Part shown: one piece after another, positions 5,452-13,200 of the stretch
Numbering within the stretch: the stretch's first letter is position 1
How the letters are laid out: each line of letters begins with the position of its first letter
NCBI GenBank assembly: GCA_937893015.1
Contig: CALBJX010000047.1
Location: forward strand, 1-14,025
Source of the DNA: an uncultured Verrucomicrobiales bacterium
GTDB taxonomy: Bacteria > Verrucomicrobiota > Verrucomicrobiia > Verrucomicrobiales > Akkermansiaceae
Direction: 5' to 3'
DNA length: 14,025 bases
Notes under the pieces: model-generated
What the model was told of the DNA's origin: nothing
Seen by the model: the letters and a program-made list of their open reading frames with translations, nothing else
The model's database searches: none
Translations under genes and position numbers: made by a program

Positions 5452-5826
5452 ATGGCTGATCTCAATACTATCGCTGAGGAACTCGGCAAGCTTACCATCC
5501 TGGAGGCCGCCGAACTTGTTAAGATGCTCGAAGAGAAGTGGGGCGTTTCCGCCGCCGCTCCCGTCGCTGCTGCCGGTGCTGCTCCCGTCGCCGCTGAGGC
5601 TGCGGAAGAGAAGACCGAGTTCAACGTGGAACTTACCGAAGCCGGTGCCAACAAGATTGCTGTCATTAAGGCTGTGCGCGGCGTGAAGGCCGGTCTCGGT
5701 CTGGCTGACGCTAAGAAGCTCGTCGAGAGCGCTCCTGCCGTCATCCTCGAGGGTGCCAGCAAGGAAGACGCCGAGAAGGCTAAGGCCGAACTCGAAGCGG
5801 CCGGCGCTAAGGTTACCATCAAGTAA
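5452..5826 (+). CDS. rplL: 50S ribosomal protein L7/L12
   Basis: A 124-residue L7/L12, the multicopy stalk protein that recruits and stimulates translational GTPases. Residues 1-32 are the dimerisation domain (LGKLTILEAAELVKMLEEKWGV). Residues 33-53 are the Ala/Pro hinge. Residues about 56-124 are the C-terminal factor-binding domain (FNVELTEAGANKIAVIKAVR, GLGLADAKKLVESAP). Between RG and GLGL there are three residues (VKA), against two (AT) in E. coli, a small change in the factor-binding loop. No Shine-Dalgarno is present; the leader is A/T rich (AATTAAATACCATATACTACA). It probably has its own promoter in the upstream spacer in addition to operon read-through. Codon use is strongly biased, as for tuf. 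Confidence 0.99.
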   Translation: MADLNTIAEELGKLTILEAAELVKMLEEKWGVSAAAPVAAAGAAPVAAEAAEEKTEFNVELTEAGANKIAVIKAVRGVKAGLGLADAKKLVESAPAVILEGASKEDAEKAKAELEAAGAKVTIK

Positions 5827-5837
5827 GCTTTCGCTTT

Positions 5838-5880
5838 ACGCGATTGCAGGGGAGAAATTTCTTCTCCCCTGCTTTCGCGT
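5838..5880 (+). terminator. long hairpin after rplL, probable attenuator or RNase III site
   Basis: GCAGGGGAGAA (5846-5856) pairs perfectly over 11 bp with 5862-5872 around a 5-base loop. Beyond a symmetric TT/TT internal loop, ACGCGA (5838-5843) pairs with TCGCGT (5875-5880), for 17 bp in all. It begins 11 bases after the rplL stop. Only a poor T-rich stretch (TCTCTTCG) follows, so termination would be partial at best. In E. coli the rplL-rpoB gap holds both an attenuator and an RNase III site, and a similar role is inferred. Confidence 0.65.
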
Positions 5881-5887
5881 CTCTTCG

Positions 5888-5946
5888 TATACGCACGCGT
5901 ATATAGGGCGCTTCTAAGCTGCTGACTGTCAGCGGATTAAAGCGCC
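5888..5946 (+). promoter_or_regulatory. two further hairpins in the rpoB leader
   Basis: TATACG (5888-5893) pairs with CGTATA (5898-5903) around CACG. Then GGCGCTT (5907-5913) pairs with AAGCGCC (5940-5946), enclosing a second stem, CTGCTGA (5919-5925) with TCAGCGG (5929-5935) with one G-U, around a CTG loop. An A-rich single-stranded stretch (5947-5969) follows. No T-run follows either stem. A small stem CGCC/GGCG with a GCAA tetraloop sits at 5974-5985. Confidence 0.5.
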
Positions 5947-5986
5947 AAAAAACAACAAAACCAAACAAGACGTCGCCGCAAGGCGC

Positions 5987-6051
5987 GGTAAAGTCGATGC
6001 GGGGCAGGGGCCCCGATGGCGAGCTGCTGAACGCTCCGCATCGGTTTTACC
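5987..6051 (+). promoter_or_regulatory. 16-bp helix domain just upstream of rpoB
   Basis: GGTAAAGTCGATGCGG (5987-6002) pairs end to end with CCGCATCGGTTTTACC (6036-6051): 14 Watson-Crick pairs and two adjacent G-U pairs. The 33-base apical region can form an inner stem, GCAG (6004-6007) with CTGC (6024-6027). A short stem, GCACC (6067-6071) with GGTGC (6081-6085), follows before the rpoB start at 6110. The length and the G-U pairs inside the helix suggest a selected RNA structure. The ligand, if any, is unknown. Confidence 0.6.
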
Positions 6052-6109
6052 AAAGAAACCGAGCCTGCACCCGGTCACAAGGTGCGAAAATCAATCTCAC
6101 GCCAACTCC

Positions 6110-9100
6110 ATGTCAAAGCCCAAGCAAGAGCGAATCAGTTTCGGCAAGATTAAGGAGGTCATCGAACCGCCTAACTTGATTGAGATTCAGACCAAATCTT
6201 ACGAAGAATTTCTTCAGCGCTTCACCGAGCCGGACAAGCGCCTCAAAATCGGCCTTCAGGCCGTCCTTTCCGAGCACTTCCCCATCGAAAGCTACGATGG
6301 CCAGATTCGCTTGGAGTTTGACTCCTATGAAATCGCCCCGCCCAAGACGAGCGATTTCGCCGCCATCCGTGCGGGTGAGACCTACAGCGCCGCCCTCTAC
6401 GTGAAGTTCCGCCTCAAGTGCGGCGACTACACCGCCGAGGAAAACGTGTACATGGGTGAAATCCCCATGATTACCGACCGCGGTACCTTCGTCATCAACG
6501 GTGCGGAGCGCGTCATCGTCGCCCAGCTGCACCGCTCCCCCGGTCTGTGCTTCGAGAAGACGCAGCACGCCAACGGCAAGGACATCTTCTCCTTCCGCAT
6601 CATCCCCGACCGCGGCAGCTGGCTGGAGGTGCAGTTCGACACGAGCGACCTCATGTACGTCTTCCTCGACCGCCGTCGCCGTCGTCGCAAGTTCCTTGCG
6701 ACCACCTTCCTGCGCTACCTCGGCTACGAGAGCGACCGCGACATCGTCGAGCAGTTCTACACCATCCAGACCCTGCGTCTGGAGGACGTGGCCGGCGACG
6801 AGCTCGAATACCTCGTGCCCTTCGAGGACGTGACCTATGGTGAGGAGAAGGACGGCCGCAAGGCGACCATCATCTCCAAGGCCTACGAAACCCTCAGCCT
6901 TGCCACCATCCGCAAGATGCAGGAGCTGGGCATCACGGAGATTGAGGTCATCGACCAGCGCGAAGAAGAAACCCTCGTCAAGACCCTCAAGAAGGACCCC
7001 GCCCACGACCGCGAGGGGGCTCTTCGCGAAATCTTCCACAAGTTCCGCCCCGGCGACCCCGCCTCCGTGCAGCAGGCCGCGACCGCTCTCGACCGCCTCT
7101 TCAAGGACGAGAAGCGCTACGACCTCACCCGCGTGGGCCGTTACAAGATTAACCAGAAGCTCGGTCTCGATGTGCCCGAGGATGACCGCCTCATCAAGCC
7201 CATCGACTTCCTCTCCGCCCTCAAGTACCTGCTGCGCCTCAAGCACGGCGAAGGTCAGGTGGACGACATCGACCATCTCGGCAACCGCCGCGTGCGTGCC
7301 GTCGGCGAACTCATCGCCAACCAGTGCCGCGTGGGTCTGGCCCGCACCGAGCGTCTTGTCAAGGAGCGCATGACCCTGTGCGACACCACGCGCACGGACA
7401 TCACGCCCAGCAAGCTCATCAACCCGAAGGCTCTCAGCGCCGTCGTGCGCGACTTCTTCGGCCGCAGCCAGCTCTCCCAGTTCATGGACCAGATCAACCC
7501 GCTGGCCGAGCTCACGCACAAGCGCCGCCTGTCCGCTCTGGGCCCGGGCGGTCTGAACCGCGACCGCGCCGGTTTCGAGGTTCGAGACGTGCATCCCTCC
7601 CACTACGGCCGTATCTGCCCCATTGAGACGCCTGAAGGCCCGAACATCGGTCTGATTAACTCTCTCTGCACCTACGCCCGCATCGACGAGTACGGCTTCA
7701 TCGAGACCCCCTTCCGCAAGGTCAAGAAGAACAAGAAGGGCGAAATCGAGGTGACGAACGAGGTCGAGTACCTCACCGCCGACAAGGAAGAGTATCTTCT
7801 CATTGCGCAGGCGAACAACCCCATCGACAACGACAACGGCCACGGCCACTTCGTCAACAAGCGCATCACCGCCCGTGAGCGCGGCGAGTTCATCGAGGTG
7901 GATCCCGCCCGCGTGTCCTACATGGACGTGTCGCCCAAGCAGATTATCTCCATCGCTGCCGGTCTCATTCCCTTCCTCGAGCACGATGACGCCAACCGAG
8001 CCCTCATGGGTGCGAACATGCAGCGTCAGGGTGTGCCGTTGATGGTGAATCAGGCCCCGCTCGTGGGTACGGGCATCGAGGCCAAGTGCGCCCGCGACAG
8101 TTGCTCCGTGGTCTGCGCCAAGGCTCCCGGCATCGTCGCCTCCGCCACGGCCGAGTACATCGTCACCACCCCCACGGGTGAGCTGCCGGTGTCCCCCAAC
8201 ACATGGCTGAGCGACCCCGACAGCATCAAGACCGATGCCGACAAGGGTATCTACGTGTACCAGCTGCGCAAGTTCATGCGCTCCAACGCCTCCACCTGCA
8301 TCAACCAGAAGCCCATCGTCTCCCGCGGCGATGTGGTGAAGCCCGGTGATGTGCTGGCGGACGGCCCCTGCACGGACGGCGGCGAGCTCGCCCTCGGCCG
8401 CAACGTGCTCGTGGCGTACATGTCCTGGTATGGTTACAACTTCGAAGACGCCATCATCATCTCCGAACGCCTCGTGCAGGAGGACGCCTACACGTCCATC
8501 CACATCGAGGAGTTCGAGGAGAAGGCGCGCGACACCAAGCTCGGTCCCGAGGAAATCACGCGCGATATCCCCAACGTGGGTGATGACGCGCTCAAGAATC
8601 TGGGCAGCGACGGCGTCGTTCGCATCGGTGCCGAGGTGAAGCCCGGCGACATTCTCGTCGGTAAGATTACGCCCAAGAGCGAGACCGACCTCGCCCCCGA
8701 AGAGCGTCTTCTGCGCGCCATCTTCGGTGAAAAGGCCGCCGATGTGAAGGACACCTCCCTCCGCGTGCCCCCGGGCACCACGGGTGTGGTGATGGACGTG
8801 CGCGTCGTGCGCACCGCCGCTCCCGGCGCTCCCGCCGTGGATGTGGAGAAGGAAAGCCAGAAGCAGCGCAAGAAGGTGGATACCGAGTACGAGCACGATC
8901 GCGACGCCCTCATCGAGCAGCTCACGAGCAAGCTCTCCGACCGCCTGCTGGGCGAGAAGATTCCCTTGGAAGTGACCCGCGTGGGCACCAACGAGGTCAT
9001 CATCCCCGCCAACCGCAAGATTACCAAGACGCTCCTCCGCAAGCTCGCCGTGCACCACGACCAGATTGAGATGAGCGAAAGCCCCGTGCGCAACCAGATT

Positions 9101-10129
9101 TTCGAAATCATCAACGCCTACGAGCCCCGCTTCGCCGACCTCGACGAGGAACGCGACCGCAAGCTCGACCAGATTGAGGCGGGCGCCGAGATGGATCCCG
9201 GCGTGGTGACGGAAGTCAAGGTCTACATCGCCACCAAGCGCAAGCTCGGCGTGGGTGATAAGATGGCCGGTCGTCATGGTAACAAGGGTGTGTGCTCCCG
9301 CGTGCTGCCCGTCGAAGATATGCCCTATCTGGAGGATGGTACCCCCGTGGACATCATCCTGAACCCCCTGGGCGTGCCTTCCCGAATGAACGTGGGTCAG
9401 GTGCTGGAAGCCCACCTCGGCGTCGCTGCCAAGGCTCTGGGCTTCAAGGTGGCCACCCCCGTGTTCGACGGTATCGCCGAATCTCAGATTTGGGACTACA
9501 TGAGCCAGGCCAAGAAGGTCGACGGCTTCTCTTGGGTGGGCGACGGCAAGGACGGCTCCGTGGCCGGTAAGAGCCGCCTCATCGACGGTCTCACGGGTGA
9601 ATACTTCCACTACCCCGTCGTGGTGGGTTACACCTACATGCTCAAGCTGAACCACCTCGTGGCCGACAAGGTGCACGCCCGTGCCGTGGGTACCTACTCC
9701 CTCGTCACGCAGCAGCCGCTCGGCGGTAAGGCGCAGCACGGCGGCCAGCGCTTCGGTGAAATGGAAGTGTGGGCCATGGAAGCCTACGGCGCCGCCTACA
9801 CGCTGCAGGAGCTGCTCACCGTCAAGTCCGACGACGTGCAGGGCCGTACCCGCATCTACGAGAACATCGTCAAGGGCGACAACTCGCTGGATGCCGGCAC
9901 GCCGGAATCCTTCAACGTGCTCATCAAGGAAATGCAGGCCCTCTGCCTCAACGTGCAGCCCACGGAGAAGAAGGACCGCGAGAACGCCGCTCCGACCACG
10001 GACGACCTCTTCGCCCTGCTTGCCGGTGACGGCATGGAGGACGAGGAAGTGCCTGCCGGTGACGACGACTTCGATTCCGATGAGGACTTCGACGACGACG
10101 ATTTCGATTCCGACGACGACGAGATGTAA
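6110..10129 (+). CDS. rpoB: RNA polymerase beta subunit
   Basis: A 1339-residue beta subunit (E. coli 1342), forming half of the RNA polymerase active-site cleft. Landmarks: MSKPKQERISFGKI at the start; the rifampicin pocket at 448-480 (FFGRSQLSQFMDQ, then THKRRLSALGPGGL); FEVRDVHPSHYGRICPIETP; the beta-flap region; KMAGRHGNKG at 1051-1060, with K1051 and K1059 matching catalytic-centre E. coli K1065 and K1073; and PLGVPSRMNVGQ. The C-terminal GGQRFGEMEVWAMEAYGA region is intact. A charged lineage insert lies around 920-945 (EKESQKQRKKVDTEYEHDRD). The last 30 residues (1310-1339) are an acidic tail with 20 Asp or Glu. Resistance positions E. coli Q513, D516, H526 and S531 are wild type (Q457, D460, H470, S475). 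There is no Shine-Dalgarno. A 283-base structured leader precedes it. Confidence 0.99.
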   Translation: MSKPKQERISFGKIKEVIEPPNLIEIQTKSYEEFLQRFTEPDKRLKIGLQAVLSEHFPIESYDGQIRLEFDSYEIAPPKTSDFAAIRAGETYSAALYVKFRLKCGDYTAEENVYMGEIPMITDRGTFVINGAERVIVAQLHRSPGLCFEKTQHANGKDIFSFRIIPDRGSWLEVQFDTSDLMYVFLDRRRRRRKFLATTFLRYLGYESDRDIVEQFYTIQTLRLEDVAGDELEYLVPFEDVTYGEEKDGRKATIISKAYETLSLATIRKMQELGITEIEVIDQREEETLVKTLKKDPAHDREGALREIFHKFRPGDPASVQQAATALDRLFKDEKRYDLTRVGRYKINQKLGLDVPEDDRLIKPIDFLSALKYLLRLKHGEGQVDDIDHLGNRRVRAVGELIANQCRVGLARTERLVKERMTLCDTTRTDITPSKLINPKALSAVVRDFFGRSQLSQFMDQINPLAELTHKRRLSALGPGGLNRDRAGFEVRDVHPSHYGRICPIETPEGPNIGLINSLCTYARIDEYGFIETPFRKVKKNKKGEIEVTNEVEYLTADKEEYLLIAQANNPIDNDNGHGHFVNKRITARERGEFIEVDPARVSYMDVSPKQIISIAAGLIPFLEHDDANRALMGANMQRQGVPLMVNQAPLVGTGIEAKCARDSCSVVCAKAPGIVASATAEYIVTTPTGELPVSPNTWLSDPDSIKTDADKGIYVYQLRKFMRSNASTCINQKPIVSRGDVVKPGDVLADGPCTDGGELALGRNVLVAYMSWYGYNFEDAIIISERLVQEDAYTSIHIEEFEEKARDTKLGPEEITRDIPNVGDDALKNLGSDGVVRIGAEVKPGDILVGKITPKSETDLAPEERLLRAIFGEKAADVKDTSLRVPPGTTGVVMDVRVVRTAAPGAPAVDVEKESQKQRKKVDTEYEHDRDALIEQLTSKLSDRLLGEKIPLEVTRVGTNEVIIPANRKITKTLLRKLAVHHDQIEMSESPVRNQIFEIINAYEPRFADLDEERDRKLDQIEAGAEMDPGVVTEVKVYIATKRKLGVGDKMAGRHGNKGVCSRVLPVEDMPYLEDGTPVDIILNPLGVPSRMNVGQVLEAHLGVAAKALGFKVATPVFDGIAESQIWDYMSQAKKVDGFSWVGDGKDGSVAGKSRLIDGLTGEYFHYPVVVGYTYMLKLNHLVADKVHARAVGTYSLVTQQPLGGKAQHGGQRFGEMEVWAMEAYGAAYTLQELLTVKSDDVQGRTRIYENIVKGDNSLDAGTPESFNVLIKEMQALCLNVQPTEKKDRENAAPTTDDLFALLAGDGMEDEEVPAGDDDFDSDEDFDDDDFDSDDDEM

Positions 10130-10139
10130 ACCTGTAACC

Positions 10140-10171
10140 GCCGCGCGGGTGTGACACACGCCCCGCGCGGC
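10140..10171 (+). other. very stable hairpin between rpoB and rpoC
   Basis: GCCGCGCGGG (10140-10149) pairs perfectly over 10 bp with CCCGCGCGGC (10162-10171). Four more pairs (TGTG with CACG) extend it past one bulged C to an ACA triloop. It begins 10 bases after the rpoB stop and ends 31 bases before rpoC. No U-tract follows (AACCCAACC), so it should not terminate. Processing, pausing or decoupling of rpoB and rpoC translation are possible. Confidence 0.8.
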
Positions 10172-10202
10172 AACCCAACCTTTCAACACACTTACTTCGA
10201 TT

Positions 10203-13200
10203 ATGGCTTATATCGACATGAACAACGAGAAGCCCAAGAACTTCGACCAGGTTTGCATCACCGTGGCCAGCCCCGAGGACATCGTGGCGTGGTCCAGCGG
10301 CGAGGTCAAGAACCCGGAGACGATTAACTATCGTACCTTCAAGCCGGAGAAGGGCGGTCTCTTCTGCGAGCGCATCTTCGGCCCGACCCGCGACATGGAG
10401 TGCTCCTGCGGCCGCTACAAGCGCGCCAAGAACAAGGGCATGATCTGCGACCGCTGCGGCGTGGAGGTGACCTCCGCCCGCGTGCGCCGCGAGCGCATGG
10501 GCCACATCAACCTGGCCGTGCCCGTCACGCACATCTGGTTCTACAAGTGCATGCCCAGCCGCATCGGTCTGATGCTCGACATCACCTCCCGCGATCTGGA
10601 GCGCATCATCTACTACGAGGACTACATCATCATCGACCCCAAGGACGTGCCCGGCTACAACCGCTGCGACATCCTCACGGAGGAAGAGTACGATGACCTT
10701 GTGGAAGACTACGGCGATGACGCCCCCGAGGCCGGCATGGGTGCCGCCGCCATCAAGCGCCTGCTGGAGACCATCGACCTCGATGCCCTCATCGACCAGC
10801 TCAAGCAGGAGATGGAGAAGACCAACTCCAAGCAGAACAAGCGCAAGATTGCCAAGCGTCTGCAGCTCGCCCAGGGCTTCAAGAGCAGCGGTTGCCACCC
10901 CGAGTGGATGGTGCTCACCGTGCTGCCCGTCATTCCCCCGGACCTGCGTCCCCTCGTCCCGCTGCCCGGCGGTCGTTTCGCGACCTCCGACCTCAACGAC
11001 CTGTACCGCCGCGTCATCAACCGTAACAACCGCTTGAAGGAGCTCTCCGCCCTCCAGACTCCCGAAGTCATCAAGCGCAACGAAATGCGCATGCTGCAGG
11101 AGGCCGTGGACGCCCTCTTCGACAACGGCCGTCATGGTCGCCACGTCACGGGTGCCGGCAACCGCCCGCTGAAGTCCCTCTCCGACATGCTCAAGGGCAA
11201 GAGCGGCCGCTTCCGTCAGAACCTGCTCGGTAAGCGCGTGGACTACTCCGGCCGTTCCGTGATTGTCATCGGCCCGCACCTCAAGATGAACCAGTGCGGT
11301 CTGCCCAAGAAGATGGCCCTCAACCTCTTCGAGCCCTTCATCATCCACCGCCTGAAGGAACTCGGCTACGTGCACACCGTGCGCTCCGCCAAGAAGATGA
11401 TTGACCGCAAGGAAGCCATCGTGTGGGATATTCTGGAAGAGGTGACCAAGGGCCACCCCGTGTTCCTGAACCGTGCTCCTACGCTGCACCGCCTCTCCAT
11501 TCAGGCTTTCGAGCCTGTGCTCATCGAAGGCTCCGCCATCCGCCTGCACCCCCTCGTGTGTACGGGTTACAACGCTGACTTCGACGGTGACCAGATGGCC
11601 GTGCACGTTCCCCTGAGCGTGGAAGCCCAGTTGGAAGCCCGCCTCATGATGCTGGCCCCCAACAACATCTTCTCCCCCGCCAGCGGCAAGCCCATCTGCA
11701 CGCCCACGCAGGATATCATTCTCGGTTCCTACTACCTGACGCACACCCGCGCCAAGGAAGTGAAGGAACAGCAGGACAACCAGCATCTGCTGCCCCTCTT
11801 CGAGTCCATCTCGGAGGTGGAGTTCGCCATCGCTGCCCGCAAGATCGGCTACCACGAGTGGATTCGCCTCAAGAACCCCGACTACGGCAAGACGGGTGCT
11901 GCCTTCGACAAGCTCGCGTTCAACCAGGAGAACGTGGACAAGAAGACCATCGTCACCACCGCCGGCCGCGTCCGCTTCAACGAAATCTGGCCGGACGAGA
12001 TGGGCTACATCAACCGCAACATCGGCAAGAAGCAGATGGGTGAGCTCATCTGGCGCTGCTACCAGATCTGCGGCCAGAAGAAGACCGTGGAAACCCTCGA
12101 CGCCCTCAAGGCTCTGGGTTATAAGGAAGCCACGCGCTCCGGTTGCTCCATCGGTATCGTCGACATGGTGGTGCCCGAGGGCAAGAACGAGATGATTGCC
12201 GCCGCCTACGAGCAGGTCGCCAAGGTGACCGAGCAGTACGAGGAAGGCCTGATCACCAACGGCGAACGTTACGAAAAGGTCGTGAACATCTGGTCCACCA
12301 CCACGGACGCCATCCAGAAGGAGCTCTACACCAAGCTCGAGTTCAACGAAGGCTCCGCCGTCGCCAGCCCGCTCTACATGATGGTGGACTCCGGCGCTCG
12401 TGGTAACAAGGCGCAGATTAAGCAGCTCTCCGGTATGCGCGGCCTCATGGCCAAGCCCAGCGGTGAAATTATCGAACGCCCCATTACCTCCAACTTCCGC
12501 GAGGGTCTGTCCGTGCTGGAGTACTTCATCTCCACCCACGGTGCCCGTAAGGGTCTCGCCGATACCGCTTTGAAGACGGCAGACTCCGGTTACATGACCC
12601 GTAAGCTCGTCGACGTGGCGCAGGACGTCATCGTCCGCGACATCGACTGCGGCACGGAGCAGGGCATCACCATGACCGCCATCTACGATGGTGAGGACGA
12701 GATTGCCTCCCTCGCCACCCGTATTTACGGCCGTGTGACCTGCAGCGACATCATCGACCCCACCAGCAAGGAAATCATCGTTGCCAAGAACGAGATTATC
12801 ACCGACGAGGCCGCCAAGCGCATCGAGAAGGTGGGTATCGAGAAGGTCAAGGTGCGTTCCATCCTCACCTGCGAACTCGGCAAGGGCTGCTGCGCCAAGT
12901 GCTACGGCCTCAACCTCGCCACGGGCAAGAGCGTGAAGGTCGGCGAAGCCGTCGGTATCATCGCCGCCCAGTCCATCGGTGAGCCCGGTACGCAGCTGAC
13001 GATGCGTACCTTCCACGTCGGTGGTACGGCTACCGCCGCCGCCAACCATCCCGAGTACGTCGCCAAGTCCGCCGGTACCCTCGTGTACGACGAAGACCTC
13101 CGCGGCCGCTGCGTGCAGGATGAAAACGGCGACATGGTCGTGCTCTCCAAGAACGGCAGCGTGAAGATTTATGATGAAGAAGGCAAGGAGCTTGAATCCT

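Noticed and set aside
5900..5905. TATATA in the rpoB leader as a -10 box
   Set aside because: No -35-like hexamer at 16-18 bases, and the bases overlap a hairpin that explains the AT-rich stretch.
5997..6179. A 60-codon frame starting in the rpoB leader and overlapping the rpoB start, possible leader peptide
   Set aside because: Its start lies inside the 16-bp helix, it has no ribosome binding site, and two thirds of its length follow from the rpoB coding frame or the stem sequence.
6113..10189. A 1358-codon open frame on the - strand antisense to rpoB, and similar ones antisense to rpoC (9948-14006) and tuf (961-2304)
   Set aside because: These are shadow frames caused by the biased codons of GC-rich genes. 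Their products are His/Gly/Val/Asp/Leu-rich with no recognisable domain, and the opposite strand encodes certain, highly conserved proteins.
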